Source: Myxococcales bacterium (lineage in GTDB: Bacteria; Myxococcota_A; Polyangia; Polyangiales; GCA-016699535). Taken from it: a stretch of 64,000 bases of DNA. The translations under genes and the position numbers were made by a program. Positions 52,701-61,997 of this stretch are shown piece by piece (the stretch's first letter is position 1; each line of letters begins with the position of its first letter). The stretch lies in the NCBI GenBank assembly GCA_020633325.1, contig JACKDX010000001.1:1178001-1242000 (forward strand), written 5' to 3'. The notes below the pieces were generated by a model. The model did not search any database. It saw only the letters and a list, made by a program, of their open reading frames with translations, and had not been told where the DNA came from.

Positions 52701-55139
52701 CTTGCGTTTGACGTGATCTATGCTGAAGGACAGCGCCGTTACATGGAAACATTGTCACCTTACGTACGTCAGTACCTGCCGCAGTTGCCCCGCCCCGATG
52801 TGCATAGCGTCCGCGGCATTCCGCCCACGGTGGCACTTGAACAGCGTATCACGCGAGGCGGCGTCAACTCCACGGTGGGAACCATCACCGAAGTGGCGCA
52901 CTATCTAAGACTCATCTATGCGCGCTTCGGGCTGCTCCACTGTGTTACCTGTAATGTTCCCATTGCTGCCAACCATCCTGACGCCTTGGCCAAACACATT
53001 CGCGAGTTGGCGGGACTGCGCCAACGGTTGACCGTGTTCGCCCCAGCGGTGCGTGGCAAAAAGGGTCTGCATCGTGAGCTTTTGGCCCGCGCGCACGGGC
53101 AAGGTATCCGCCGCGCGCGCATCGATGGCACGCTGACCGACATCACGCCGGGGATGAAGCTCGAACGGTATGTGGAACACGATATTGATTTGCTTGTGGC
53201 CGAAGTGGGAAGTGGCCACAAAAGCTTAGACGTGGAACTCAAGCGCGGCCTCAAGTGGGGAGAAGGCGTGATAGAGGTGCAATCCGGTGACAGGCATTGG
53301 GTATTGTCGAGCAAGTTTGCCTGCCCAAAGTGCGGCCAAGGTTATCCCGAGCTCGATCCCCGGTTTTTTTCTTTCAACACGCGCCAAGGCGCCTGTAGCG
53401 CCTGTGAAGGGAGGGGCGTCATCGAGATTGAACACGGTAAAGGCCGAAACGCCGTGCTGGAGACCCGAACGTGTGACACGTGCCAGGGCACGCGCCTGTC
53501 GCCGCTGGCGCGTTCCGTGATGCTGGATGGCCGACCTATAACGGCGTTGTTGGGCACGACCGTGCAAAGATTGCGCCACCTCTTGCCGACTATCACCCTT
53601 CCAGGCCGGTTTGCTGCCCTTGGCGGCCCGCTGATCAACGAGCTCGATGCGCGCCTGGCCTTTTTGGAGCAGGTGGGCGTCGGCTATCTAGGGCTCGACC
53701 GCTCCGCCCAGACACTAAGCGGCGGCGAGACCCAGCGGGTGCGGCTTGCGGCACAACTCGGCAGTGCGCTCACCGGCGTCCTTTATGTGCTGGACGAGCC
53801 GACCATCGGGTTACATCCTCGCGATACCCAACGTTTGATTGTAGCGCTCAAGCGTCTGGTCGAGAAGGGTTGCTCCGTGTTGGTGGTCGAGCACGACGCG
53901 GACGTGATTCGCGCTTCTGATCACTTGATCGATATGGGTCCGTCGGGCGGCGAAAACGGTGGAAGCATTGTGGCTCAGGGGGCGCCTGCCCGTTTGCTTC
54001 GGCCTGGCAACTCTTTGACTGGAACGGCACTCGCAGCATCCCCGCGCATCTCGGCGGCTCTCCGCTCTCTGGGAGATGCCGAGTGGTTGACGTTGACAGG
54101 AGCGCATGAGCACAACCTCAAAGATGTGGATCTCACGCTGCCTCTCGGAAGACTTATCGCGGTGACGGGCGTGAGCGGCTCCGGGAAGAGCAGTCTCATA
54201 CGCAACGTTTTGTTGTCATCCGTGCGGCATGCGCTCGGTCTCGAAACCAACGCCATAACGAGGTGCCGCACGCTCAAGGGCACAGAGTCGCTCAGGCGCG
54301 CGGTCGAAATCGATCAGAACCCCATCGGCAGAACGCCGCGATCGGTGCCCGCAACCTACATAGGGGTATGGGATGTGATTCGTAAGCTGCTTGCGGGTAT
54401 GCCCGAAGCGCGAGCGCGAGGGTATGATGCATCGCGGTTCTCGTTCAACACATCCAACGGGCGCTGCACCGCATGTGAAGGTCAGGGCGCGCTTACAGTG
54501 GAAATGGCTTTCTTGCCCGATGTGCTACTGCCCTGTGAAAGCTGTAAGGGGCGCAGGTTCAGTCCCGAGACGCTCGAGATACGTTGGCAAGGTCTGAGCG
54601 CGGGAGAAATCTTGGAGTTAGACGTCACGCAAGCTGTCGATATCTTCTCTGTTATCCCAAAAGTCGCGCAACCCTTGCGGCTCTTGGATACCCTGGGTCT
54701 CGGCTATCTCAAACTGGGTCAGCCTTCCAATACCCTCAGCGGCGGCGAGGCTCAGCGGCTTAAACTCGTCGCCGAGTTGGGCGCGCGTCAACGCGGCGGC
54801 TGCTTATACGTCATGGACGAGCCCACGACGGGACTCCATCGCACCGACGTAATGAAACTGATAGCGCTCTTAGAGCGTTTGGTCGATCGCGGGGATACGG
54901 TTGTCGTCATTGAGCACCACACGGATGTGATGCTGGCGGCGGACTGGCTCATAGATCTGGGTCCAGAAGGCGGCGACCAAGGCGGCCAGATCGTTTTTGC
55001 CGGCACCCCTTCAGCGCTAGTACGTGACTCCAACAGCTATACTGCTGAAGTGCTTAGAGAGGAACTGGATCGGGCACCCAAACGCAAGCGAGCCGTAAAG
55101 GCTATGCCGCCGCTCAGGGCTGAGAAGCACGGCAATTGA
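49767..55139 (+). CDS. uvrA: Double-length UvrA (two UvrA units in one chain)
   Basis: Nucleotide-excision-repair damage sensor. 1790 residues against about 940 for normal UvrA. The first UvrA unit spans 1-935, the second about 941-1790. Four P-loops (near 31-39, 625-632, 970-977, 1467-1474) and four LSGGE signatures (near 475, 811, 1316, 1656) are visible. Zinc-finger Cys pairs recur in both halves: CARCDLVYG with [12 protein letters not shown] with [12 protein letters not shown] with [12 protein letters not shown] with CESC. Catalytic and Walker B residues ([31 protein letters not shown]) are intact. A tandem fusion would fold as an intramolecular UvrA dimer. No stop or frameshift divides it. 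Confidence 0.92.
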   Translation: MRTIRLRGARTHNLKAIDLDLEPGSLVVVAGPSGSGKSSLAFGTLYAEGQRAYVESFSAYARQFLERMARPPVDELYPVPATIAVDRQAPVKTSRATVATMTELVDYAKSLWAVGAVLHCQGCGRPVHCDTPERATKQILREHPDAKLTVSYPLSIAGPEAFIGVRERLLADGYRRVQINNETRDLEAVRPSELWPNLRAGPESLMVLADRTTATSAGRARLTEALEAAFLRGQGRASVHVQDGTVLRFSQQLHCARCDLVYGAPSPSLFSFNSPVGACADCRGFGRIMEIDWDKVIPDPHKTLAQGAIRAWSGKSATWERRLLMKLAQEKGVPVDVPFGELSKAHHKWIMEGESGGKLRSWKKWFGLKPWFEWLESKAYKMHVRVFIARYRKYVTCLTCAGTRFKAEALLWRLGEKTIADFLSLTVKEAASFLEGLGERDPAQSLLIQQCGARLTTMVNVGLPYLTLDRSLRTLSGGEAQRVALTSALSAELNGSMFVLDEPTVGLHPHNVADLMREVRRLAQGDNIALMVEHDEDVIKSADRVIELGPSGGERGGEVVFDGTPLALWRAETATGAALRAESPTVRPREPVHGWITLKGATGHNLNNIDLRIPVGLFSCVTGVSGSGKTSVILETLFPAVAQRRGQLPGKAPLPYDKLELPAHIQDAVCVDQAPLGRTSRGNPATYMKAWEVIRQRFAAQPLAKERGYGPGFFSFNVAGGRCETCKGEGSETIEMQFLADVSFSCPDCQGSRFVGPVLDVQVGEKTIADVLGMTVDDAVVHFNHRELVRRLAPLCQVGLGYLKLGQPLNTLSGGEAQRLKLAAALGHVGEHAIVILDEPTAGLHARDIKPLLETLQKLVEQGNTVVVVEHDMRVAAQADYVIDLGPGPGDAGGDIVAQGTPRDVAQAGTASSPFLERVLNPVRLPRASVTAPKKQPPSLTGICVEGAREHNLKDLNLEVPREKLVVISGPSGSGKSTLAFDVIYAEGQRRYMETLSPYVRQYLPQLPRPDVHSVRGIPPTVALEQRITRGGVNSTVGTITEVAHYLRLIYARFGLLHCVTCNVPIAANHPDALAKHIRELAGLRQRLTVFAPAVRGKKGLHRELLARAHGQGIRRARIDGTLTDITPGMKLERYVEHDIDLLVAEVGSGHKSLDVELKRGLKWGEGVIEVQSGDRHWVLSSKFACPKCGQGYPELDPRFFSFNTRQGACSACEGRGVIEIEHGKGRNAVLETRTCDTCQGTRLSPLARSVMLDGRPITALLGTTVQRLRHLLPTITLPGRFAALGGPLINELDARLAFLEQVGVGYLGLDRSAQTLSGGETQRVRLAAQLGSALTGVLYVLDEPTIGLHPRDTQRLIVALKRLVEKGCSVLVVEHDADVIRASDHLIDMGPSGGENGGSIVAQGAPARLLRPGNSLTGTALAASPRISAALRSLGDAEWLTLTGAHEHNLKDVDLTLPLGRLIAVTGVSGSGKSSLIRNVLLSSVRHALGLETNAITRCRTLKGTESLRRAVEIDQNPIGRTPRSVPATYIGVWDVIRKLLAGMPEARARGYDASRFSFNTSNGRCTACEGQGALTVEMAFLPDVLLPCESCKGRRFSPETLEIRWQGLSAGEILELDVTQAVDIFSVIPKVAQPLRLLDTLGLGYLKLGQPSNTLSGGEAQRLKLVAELGARQRGGCLYVMDEPTTGLHRTDVMKLIALLERLVDRGDTVVVIEHHTDVMLAADWLIDLGPEGGDQGGQIVFAGTPSALVRDSNSYTAEVLREELDRAPKRKRAVKAMPPLRAEKHGN

Positions 55140-55479
55140 CGCTCGCTGTGAACTCGCGCGCCGGGGAGCTGATGTGCGCGATGACCTCGCGAGATCCCTT
55201 AGGGGGAAGCTCAACTGTTTGCTTTTCGGGATTGGAGTTCGTGCTCACATCGCACCTTTGCGATGTGTTGCATTGGTTGTTGAGTTTCACCACGTGCATA
55301 TAGCCGTAGCCGCGGGGTCTGACTTCCTTGTTCCATTCCACGCAATTGACCGGCTGCGGCCCATCTTGCTTGGGTTGCCCTTGAGCCTGGCCACGCCAGA
55401 GAACAATAGCGATACAGCTACACAATAAAATTGCAGCAAAACAGTAAATTAGCTTCGGCATTGCGGGTTTCGAGTGCAT
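55114..55479 (-). CDS. Small secreted or membrane-anchored protein, unknown
   Basis: 121 residues. An N-terminal helix (KLIYCFAAILLCSCIAIVLW, about 9-28) is followed by a mature domain with four Cys (NCVEWN, NQCNTSQRCDV, VNCRASQ). It likely faces the periplasm. No family recognised. Its 3' end overlaps the end of uvrA by 26 bases in the opposite direction. A second ATG at codon 7 (PKLIYCF) could also start it. Confidence 0.6.
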   Translation of the reverse strand: MHSKPAMPKLIYCFAAILLCSCIAIVLWRGQAQGQPKQDGPQPVNCVEWNKEVRPRGYGYMHVVKLNNQCNTSQRCDVSTNSNPEKQTVELPPKGSREVIAHISSPAREFTASVNCRASQP

Positions 55480-55589
55480 GACATACGCAGTTTACTGCCA
55501 ATCAGGCGCGCTCGCCAGGGTTGGAGCCGGTGGTCAGGGTGGGGCTCTGGTAACCATGTAAGGTGTGCCGGTTTGCAAATCTTCGAGGG

Positions 55590-56051
55590 ATGGTGGTTCG
55601 ATTGTCTCGCAAGTGTTGGGTCTACGGATTTAGCGCGACCTTGATCGTGGCGGTGGCATTGCCGCTTTTCCAAGGCTCGATGGGGGACTCCTATCCATTG
55701 TCAACCTATCCGATGTTTTCGCATCCACGGGAAAGGCCGTGGCTAATGAGAGCGCGCGGGATCGACAGGGAAGGGCGTGTGGTGGTGCTCAGCCCGAGGC
55801 ACATCGCCAACGACGAAGTGATGCAAGCGACCGTGACGGTAGCGCGCGCCATTGCGCTGGGTCCCGCTACATCACAGGAGCTCTGCCGCTCCATCGCTGG
55901 GCGGGTGGCGGCTTCGGCAGGCGGCCGCAAGATTGAATGGATTGAACTCCTCGCAGAACAACATGATCCCGTCGCGTACTTTACCCATGCGGGTCCGCCG
56001 AGGCCTTTGGCGGTGCATCGCTATGTGCGTTGCAAGGTACGTGCCCTATGA
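55590..56051 (+). CDS. HTTM-partner protein, unknown
   Basis: 153 residues from the ATG at 55590 (GAGGG just before it); GTG at 55563 is possible. A single helix (FSATLIVAVALPLFQ, about 12-26) anchors a mature domain beginning DSYPLSTYPMFSHPRERPWL. The SYPLSTYPMFS pattern is known in proteins encoded beside HTTM genes. It overlaps the HTTM gene by 4 bases (ATGA), so the two act together. No function known. Confidence 0.75.
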   Translation: MVVRLSRKCWVYGFSATLIVAVALPLFQGSMGDSYPLSTYPMFSHPRERPWLMRARGIDREGRVVVLSPRHIANDEVMQATVTVARAIALGPATSQELCRSIAGRVAASAGGRKIEWIELLAEQHDPVAYFTHAGPPRPLAVHRYVRCKVRAL

Positions 56052-56977
56052 AGTGGTTCGGCCGCCTCGATGCCTGGTGGTTTGAAAAGGCGCCCGCTTC
56101 GAGGCTTGCTGTTATACGCATCGCAGTCGGTCTTTTTTGTCTGGCGTACCTTTTGATTCGAGCCAAAAATCTCAATGGATATGCGTATTTCCCCGAGGAG
56201 CAGTTTCAGCCAGTGGGGATCATTCGTTTGCACTCAGGACCAGTGGCCTTTTGGGTCGTGCATCTTGTGTATGCATTGACGCTACTTTTGGTGGCGCCCG
56301 TCATCCTGGGATGGCGGTATCGCTGGACCGCGCCTGTGTTTGCGCTTTTATGGTTATGGCTCACGAGTTACAGGAACTCTTGGACCATGATCTTTCACAC
56401 GGAGAATCTGGTCACTTTGCATGTCTTGATCTTGGGAGTAGCAGCCGCTGCCGATGCGGTGTCGTACGATGCGCGAACGAAGAGGCCACCGATTGACAGC
56501 AGCCGTTACGGGTGGCCACTGAGGCTCATGAGCGTTGTAACGGTGCTGGTATATGTGATTGCCGGTATCGCCAAAGTTCGCAACGCTGGCTGGGCTTGGC
56601 TGAGCGGCGATCAGCTTCGCATTCACATTGCCTATGACAACCTGCGCAAGATTGAACTCGGCGATGTCTATTCTCCCCTGGGTGCATGGCTCGTGAGATG
56701 GCCGTGGATATTTACGCCGCTTGCGTGCTTGAGTCTTGGCCTTGAGTTGGGCGCGCCGCTTGCACTGGTCAAACGTCGCTGGGGCCTCGTATGGGCCGGT
56801 TTCGTCATGGCGTTTCACGCTGGCATCCTTGCGCTCATGGCCATCTTGTTTGCGTACCCTTTGTCGGGCGTTGCGTTTCTGTCCTGGACGCGCGCAGAGC
56901 GAGCGCTCACGTGGGACTGGGTTAACCGATGGCTACCTCGGCGAGATCGGGACCTGCCCACAGAGGCACCCCGCTAA
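56048..56977 (+). CDS. HTTM-domain-like membrane protein (second copy)
   Basis: 309 residues with several membrane helices. It opens APASRLAVIRIAVGLFCLAY like HTTM proteins, with TSYRNSWTMIFHTENLVTLH and VLVYVIAGIAKVRNAGWAWL following; the AKVR segment parallels SLAKFTADWL in the HTTM at 30103. It lacks the long soluble C-terminus of that copy. It overlaps its partner by 4 bases at the start and the minus-strand ORF at the end by 56 bases. Function unknown. Confidence 0.78.
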   Translation: MKWFGRLDAWWFEKAPASRLAVIRIAVGLFCLAYLLIRAKNLNGYAYFPEEQFQPVGIIRLHSGPVAFWVVHLVYALTLLLVAPVILGWRYRWTAPVFALLWLWLTSYRNSWTMIFHTENLVTLHVLILGVAAAADAVSYDARTKRPPIDSSRYGWPLRLMSVVTVLVYVIAGIAKVRNAGWAWLSGDQLRIHIAYDNLRKIELGDVYSPLGAWLVRWPWIFTPLACLSLGLELGAPLALVKRRWGLVWAGFVMAFHAGILALMAILFAYPLSGVAFLSWTRAERALTWDWVNRWLPRRDRDLPTEAPR

Positions 56978-57230
56978 CCGCTTGAACCTCTTGTGCGCTC
57001 CAACCCGGTGCGACTTCAATGAGCACCCAGCGTTCTCTGCTCACATCAATGACGCCAAGTTCGGTGGCAATACGTGTAACGTTGGCAGCAGGCCGATATG
57101 CCGTAAGCTCCTGAACTCTTAATATGGTCGCTCCGCCACAACGCGCGGCCAACGCGAGTACCTGCGCTTCGGTGAGCCGCATTCGCCCGTTCGGTGGACT
57201 TGGCGTACGCTTTACGGAGCTTAGCGCCAT
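56922..57230 (-). CDS. CoA-transferase C-terminal-like fragment coupled to carA
   Basis: 102 residues. The last 55 (VTRIATELGVIDV, WVLIEVAPGWSAQEVQAVSG) resemble the C-terminal end of the beta subunit of acetate/3-oxoacid CoA-transferase, where the catalytic Glu domain is absent. The full protein would have about 210 residues. The ATG overlaps the carA stop, suggesting translation coupled to carA. It may be a remnant or a small independent protein; the 56-base overlap with the HTTM gene weakens the case that it is functional. Confidence 0.5.
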   Translation of the reverse strand: MALSSVKRTPSPPNGRMRLTEAQVLALAARCGGATILRVQELTAYRPAANVTRIATELGVIDVSRERWVLIEVAPGWSAQEVQAVSGVPLWAGPDLAEVAIG

Positions 57231-58336
57231 TGCTCGATGCGCTCGATGAAACGCTTGAACAAATAGCGCGCGTCGTGGGGACCTGCGCCTGCCTCTGGGT
57301 GGTACTGCACGCTAAACGCTCCTGATTCGGGATGTTCAATACCTTCGTTGGTCATGTCGTTAAGCTGAATGTGCGTCGGCTGACACCCTTTGGGAAGCGA
57401 TGTGTCATCCACGCAAAATCCATGATTTTGGGAAGTGATCTCCACCCGATGCGTGCCGAGATCTTGGACAGGCTGGTTCAAGCCATGGTGGCCAAACTTG
57501 AGTTTATACGTCGAGGCACCTAACGCTCGGGCCAGAATCTGATGACCCAAACAGATGCCAAAGATGGGCAGCTTCCCCAAAAGCGCTGAGACGGTGCGGG
57601 AGGCATATGCGATGGGCTCGGGATCACCCGGGCCGTTGGACAAAAGCACGCCGTCCGGATTATGGGATAGTACCTGCTCCGAACTCGCGTTCGCGGGAAG
57701 GACGGTGACTTTACATCCCTCATCGACGAGACAGCGCAGAATGTTATGCTTAATGCCAAAATCGAGCGCAACCACATGGTAGGTGGGTGCCGCGCGCTCT
57801 GCCTCGCTCGACCACTGCCCTGTGCCGTGGGTCCACACAAAACTCTCAGGCGTGCTCACTTTGGCGGCAAGATCGCGGCCCAACAGGGAAGGCGCGGCTT
57901 GCGCCATGTCGTGAAGCTCGGCGCGGCTCTTACTGCCGATGGCGCCCATCTGCGCGCCTTCGGTTCGCACGTGGCGCGTCAACGCCCGCGTGTCGACGTT
58001 AGCGATTCCGACGACCCCGTGCCGCTTTAGGTAGGTATCGAGTGCACCTTCGGAGCGCCAGTTGCTGGTGGTGGGGCTGAGAGCGTGCACCACGAAACCG
58101 GCGAGGGACGGTCGCTCTGATTCTTGGTCCTCGGCATTGATGCCCGTGTTGCCAATGTGAGGCGCCGTCATACTGACAATTTGATCGCAGTACGATGGAT
58201 CCGTGAGCACCTCCTGATATCCCGTCATGCCGGTCATGAATACGACTTCACCGACAGTATCGCCTGAAGCACCGATTAAACGCCCTTCGAAGCTTGTCCC
58301 GTCGGCCAGCACCAAATGTCCGGGTTGTGCACTCAT
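57221..58336 (-). CDS. carA: Carbamoyl-phosphate synthase small subunit
   Basis: Glutamine amidotransferase that feeds ammonia to CarB for carbamoyl phosphate, arginine and pyrimidine synthesis. From the ATG at 58336 the protein has 371 residues. The class I GATase nucleophile lies in FGICLGHQILARAL; VQYHPEAGAGPHDARY supplies His and Glu. The frame is open upstream, but the ATG overlaps the pyrC stop (ATGA), so this start is preferred. carB is not in the window. Confidence 0.96.
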   Translation of the reverse strand: MSAQPGHLVLADGTSFEGRLIGASGDTVGEVVFMTGMTGYQEVLTDPSYCDQIVSMTAPHIGNTGINAEDQESERPSLAGFVVHALSPTTSNWRSEGALDTYLKRHGVVGIANVDTRALTRHVRTEGAQMGAIGSKSRAELHDMAQAAPSLLGRDLAAKVSTPESFVWTHGTGQWSSEAERAAPTYHVVALDFGIKHNILRCLVDEGCKVTVLPANASSEQVLSHNPDGVLLSNGPGDPEPIAYASRTVSALLGKLPIFGICLGHQILARALGASTYKLKFGHHGLNQPVQDLGTHRVEITSQNHGFCVDDTSLPKGCQPTHIQLNDMTNEGIEHPESGAFSVQYHPEAGAGPHDARYLFKRFIERIEQWR

Positions 58337-59616
58337 CGCTGATACACCGTTTTTCCGTTCACCAATGTCATAATGACTGCACCTTGCATTTCGGTGTGCA
58401 GCCACGGAGTATTTTCTGACTTAGAGCGTAGCTGATTCGGTGTGACTGTCCAGCGCATCTCGGGGTCAATCACCGTGATATCAGCGGGCAACCCTTCTTT
58501 AAGGCTGCCTCCAGCGAGCTTGCCGAGCCGCGCGGGCGCGGTCGAAAGCGCCTCAACGAGTCGCAGGGCGCTCAGCTGGTTGTGCCGCACGAGCTGTAGC
58601 AGCGCGGAGACGGCTGTCTCAAGTCCAATCAATCCGGGAGAAGCTGCAGAGAACTCGCAGAGTTTTTCCACCGAGCTATGGGGTGCATGGTCTGTGGCGA
58701 TACAATCAAGCGTGCCATCGGCCAGAGCCTCGCGAAGGGCCTCGCGGTCCTCCTCGGTGCGGAGCGGCGGGTTGACCTTGCATGCGGTGTTGTATCCGAG
58801 GACATTCTGTTCAGTTAAAAGCAAATGGTGAGGTGTGACCTCGGCGGAAACAGAAAGCCCCCGCGACTTTGCCTCCCTGAGCAACCTCACGCTGCCCATG
58901 CTTGAGACGTGCGCCACGTGATAGCGGGCGCCGGTGAGTTCGGCCAACAACAAATCACGCGCGACGATGATGTCTTCGGCAACGCGCGGCCAGCCGTTCA
59001 GGCCCAGGCGGGTCGATATCTCACCTTCATGCATCTCCGCGCCCGCGGTCATATGGTGGTCCTCAGCATGTTGGGTCACGAGCAAGTCAAACGTGCTTGC
59101 ATATTCCATAGCGCGACGCATGATGCCGGCGTTCATCACGCACCTGCCGTCGTCGCTGACCCCGATAGCGCCGGCGTCCTTGAGATCAGACATCTCGGTG
59201 AGCTGTTCGCCGAGCAGTCCTTTTGTGATGGCCCCGATGGGATAAAGCCGTGGGCCTTCCTGGGCACGGGCCTTGGCAATCAGCGACTCGGTCACCGCGC
59301 GCGTGTCGTTAACAGGCAACGTGTTGGCCATGGCGCACACGGCGGTGAACCCACCGGCGGCCGCAGCGGCTAAACCCGAGGCAATGTCCTCTTTGTATTC
59401 ATGTCCTGGCTCTCGCAGATGGGTATGGAGATCCACGAAACCCGGCGTGACCCATTTCCCTTGAAGGTCCCAGTCACCCTCGATGTGGCCCTCCATCTGG
59501 GTCGCAGCGTCGGGACCGACGCGCGCGATTCGCCCGTCCTCAATCACGATATCGCTCAAGCCATCGAAACCGCTCGCGGGATCGAGCACACGGGCCTGGC
59601 GAAGCACGAGACGCAC
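58333..59616 (-). CDS. pyrC: Dihydroorotase
   Basis: Zinc amidohydrolase, third step of pyrimidine synthesis. 427 residues, class I type. Metal-binding DLHTHLREPG is near residue 62, with AHVSSM and ATDHAPHS further on. GTG start at 59616. It overlaps carA by 4 bases, so pyrC-carA form one transcription unit. No pyrB lies upstream. Confidence 0.96.
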   Translation of the reverse strand: MRLVLRQARVLDPASGFDGLSDIVIEDGRIARVGPDAATQMEGHIEGDWDLQGKWVTPGFVDLHTHLREPGHEYKEDIASGLAAAAAGGFTAVCAMANTLPVNDTRAVTESLIAKARAQEGPRLYPIGAITKGLLGEQLTEMSDLKDAGAIGVSDDGRCVMNAGIMRRAMEYASTFDLLVTQHAEDHHMTAGAEMHEGEISTRLGLNGWPRVAEDIIVARDLLLAELTGARYHVAHVSSMGSVRLLREAKSRGLSVSAEVTPHHLLLTEQNVLGYNTACKVNPPLRTEEDREALREALADGTLDCIATDHAPHSSVEKLCEFSAASPGLIGLETAVSALLQLVRHNQLSALRLVEALSTAPARLGKLAGGSLKEGLPADITVIDPEMRWTVTPNQLRSKSENTPWLHTEMQGAVIMTLVNGKTVYQR

Positions 59617-59691
59617 CCCCGCCGCTTACGCGAGTGAACGCAGAGTGTCAACGCTGGCGTTGACATTAGATGAATAGCTGCCTTACGAAAT

Positions 59692-59910
59692 CTAAACGGC
59701 TTTTTTGAGCTCGTCTCGGGCTTGGGGGCGGAGCGCGGCGGAGCTGGCTTTCTCTTCGACCTTGGCGCGCATCGCCATGATCTTTCGGCACAACGATGGA
59801 AAGTCTTTGTGCCGTGCCGCCGTGGTGGGAGTCCCGCCCCTCAGGAGGGATTGCACCACAAACTCAAGCAGTTGGATTTCGCCTTCAGAGAAACTGTTGC
59901 TGATACGCAT
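59692..59910 (-). CDS. Small conserved-looking protein, unknown
   Basis: 72 residues, mostly helical and charged (SEGEIQLLEFVVQSLLRGG, then RKIMAMRAKVEEK). GAGG sits 3 bases ahead of the ATG, a good ribosome site. It lies 75 bases upstream of pyrC on the same strand. No family recognised; codon use looks coding but the small size leaves doubt. Confidence 0.5.
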   Translation of the reverse strand: MRISNSFSEGEIQLLEFVVQSLLRGGTPTTAARHKDFPSLCRKIMAMRAKVEEKASSAALRPQARDELKKAV

Positions 59911-60044
59911 ATCCTCGATCTAGCACCGGACGCACGGCGCGACAAGGCGTGAAATGCAGTGTACGGTCATATAGGACATACGCGAGCGACCGCTCACAAA
60001 AATCATAGTAATTACAGCTTGATGGCGATGTGAGGCAAGGTAGG

Positions 60045-61751
60045 TTAGTGCCGGTCGGCCGCCGTAACACGGGTGACCTCGTCGATCGTGGTCATCCCCT
60101 CAAGCACCTTGCCGAGGCCCGCCATACGCAGGGTTTGGATGCCCTCGCGAATCATCTCGTCTTTCAGTTCCGCCGTAGAGCAGCCCTGGAGCACCATTTC
60201 CTTAAGACGTTCCGTAAAAGGCATGACTTCGTAAAGCGCGACCCGGCCTTTGTATCCCGTGTTGGCACAAGCGGAGCAGCCCTTGCCTTTGTAGATAGGC
60301 TGCCCGATCTGATCGTCTCGAAAGCCAACGTCCTTGAGCGCAGGTGCATCGAGCGGCAATAACTCTTTGCATTCGGCGCAAATGCGTCTTGCCAACCGTT
60401 GTGCCAGAATTAAATTAACCGAGGATGTGACCAAGAACGGCTCGATTCCCATGTTGAGCATACGAGAGACCGTGCTCGGGGCGTCGTTGGTATGCAACGT
60501 CGAAAGGACCATGTGACCCGTGAGCGCGGCCTTGACCGCGATTTCACCGGTCTCAAAGTCACGGATCTCGCCGACCATGATCACGTCAGGATCTTGACGC
60601 AAAAAGCTTCTCAGTGCGGCGGCGAAGTTTAGCCCAATGTCGTCGTGCATCTGTACTTGGTTGATGCCCATCAGGTTGTATTCAACGGGATCTTCCGCAG
60701 TGCTAATATTGGTGCCAACTTGGTTGAGCTCGGTCAGCGCCGAATAAAGCGTGGTCGTCTTCCCAGAACCCGTCGGGCCCGTCACAAGCACCATGCCGTA
60801 GGGCTGATGGACCGCGTAATTGAAGTTGCGAAGTGCCTTTTCGTCGAAGCCAAGCTTGGTCATGTCGAGTTGTAGATTGCTCTTATCGAGCAAGCGCATG
60901 ACGATTTTCTCCCCCCAAATGGTCGGCAGCACCGAGACCCGGAAATCCATCTCGCGTCCCTTGCCGAGCTTGAGCTTGATGCGCCCGTCTTGGGGCAACC
61001 GTCGCTCAGCGATATCGAGCGCACTCATGATCTTAAACCGCGACGAGAGCGCGTTCTTGAGCTTCATGGGCGGTGACATCTCTTCGGTAAGCACCCCATC
61101 GATGCGGTAGCGGACACGAATCCGCTTTTCGTAGGGCTCGATATGGATGTCAGAAGCGCGTTTCTTGATTGCATTCAGCAAGATTGCGTTGCACAAGCGC
61201 ACGACAGGCGCATCGTCCGATCCGCGTCCGATATCGAGGGGGTCGTCGTCGGCGTCATGGGCGATTTCGATTTCGGATTCATCGAAACCTTCCATGATAT
61301 CGTCGTACGAGATGTCGGGTTCGTCGTGGTAATAGCGCTCCAGCGTGGTGAGGATCGCATTTTCCGAGGCCACGACCGGTTCCACTGTGTAATTCGTCAG
61401 AAATTTGATGTCGTCGATCGCGTGGAGGTTAGACGGGTCGGCCATGGCCACAATCAACGAAGAGCCCGCACGAGAGATGGGAATGACACGGTGGCGCTCG
61501 GCGACCTCCCTCGAGACGAGCTTCACCACCTCGGGGTCGATGTCGTACTCAGTCAAATTGACCGATTGAACGTGATATTTCTGGCTAAGAAATGCTGTGA
61601 TCTCAGCGTCCGAGATCACCCCCATTTTCGCGAGCGCATACCCCAGGGTCGTCTTATTCTGCTGCTGGTCAGCCTGTGCCTCTCGTAACTGCTGTAAACT
61701 AATGCGTTTTTCGCGAACCAGCAATTCTCCGAGTCTACTGCTTTTGTTCAT
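60045..61751 (-). CDS. pilB: Type IV pilus assembly ATPase
   Basis: Hexameric motor that extends type IV pili, on the cytoplasmic face of the inner membrane. 568 residues. The N-terminal part (1-150) is an MshEN-type domain (SRLGELLVREKRISLQQLRE). The AAA core has Walker A GPTGSGKTTT (about 325-334), the Asp box and Walker B, and a tetracysteine metal site (CAECKELLPLDAP, CSACANTGYKGR). It stands alone; pilT, pilC and the pilins are not in the window. PilB versus GspE: the isolated pilus-type domain favours PilB. Confidence 0.9.
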   Translation of the reverse strand: MNKSSRLGELLVREKRISLQQLREAQADQQQNKTTLGYALAKMGVISDAEITAFLSQKYHVQSVNLTEYDIDPEVVKLVSREVAERHRVIPISRAGSSLIVAMADPSNLHAIDDIKFLTNYTVEPVVASENAILTTLERYYHDEPDISYDDIMEGFDESEIEIAHDADDDPLDIGRGSDDAPVVRLCNAILLNAIKKRASDIHIEPYEKRIRVRYRIDGVLTEEMSPPMKLKNALSSRFKIMSALDIAERRLPQDGRIKLKLGKGREMDFRVSVLPTIWGEKIVMRLLDKSNLQLDMTKLGFDEKALRNFNYAVHQPYGMVLVTGPTGSGKTTTLYSALTELNQVGTNISTAEDPVEYNLMGINQVQMHDDIGLNFAAALRSFLRQDPDVIMVGEIRDFETGEIAVKAALTGHMVLSTLHTNDAPSTVSRMLNMGIEPFLVTSSVNLILAQRLARRICAECKELLPLDAPALKDVGFRDDQIGQPIYKGKGCSACANTGYKGRVALYEVMPFTERLKEMVLQGCSTAELKDEMIREGIQTLRMAGLGKVLEGMTTIDEVTRVTAADRH

Positions 61752-61997
61752 TCACTTATTCCTGGGCCGCGGATTCGTCGAATCTGCAAATTAGCAAATG
61801 TCGCCCTTTAGAGGCAACTCCTGCGGGAAGATTGGTAGGTACAATCACCACATCGACCCTCCCCAATTAATTAGCAAAAATTACTGCAACGAGTTAGGGT
61901 GCGCCGGTAATGGTTGTATGTCTTTGCCTACCGTGACCGGACTATCCATCCATCGTATGTAATGACCTACAACGGTTCAGTAAAAAGGGGGAATCGC

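Noticed and set aside
61752..61913. Sigma-54 promoter near pilB and the barrel gene
   Set aside because: GG and GC doublets do not have the required 10-base spacing.
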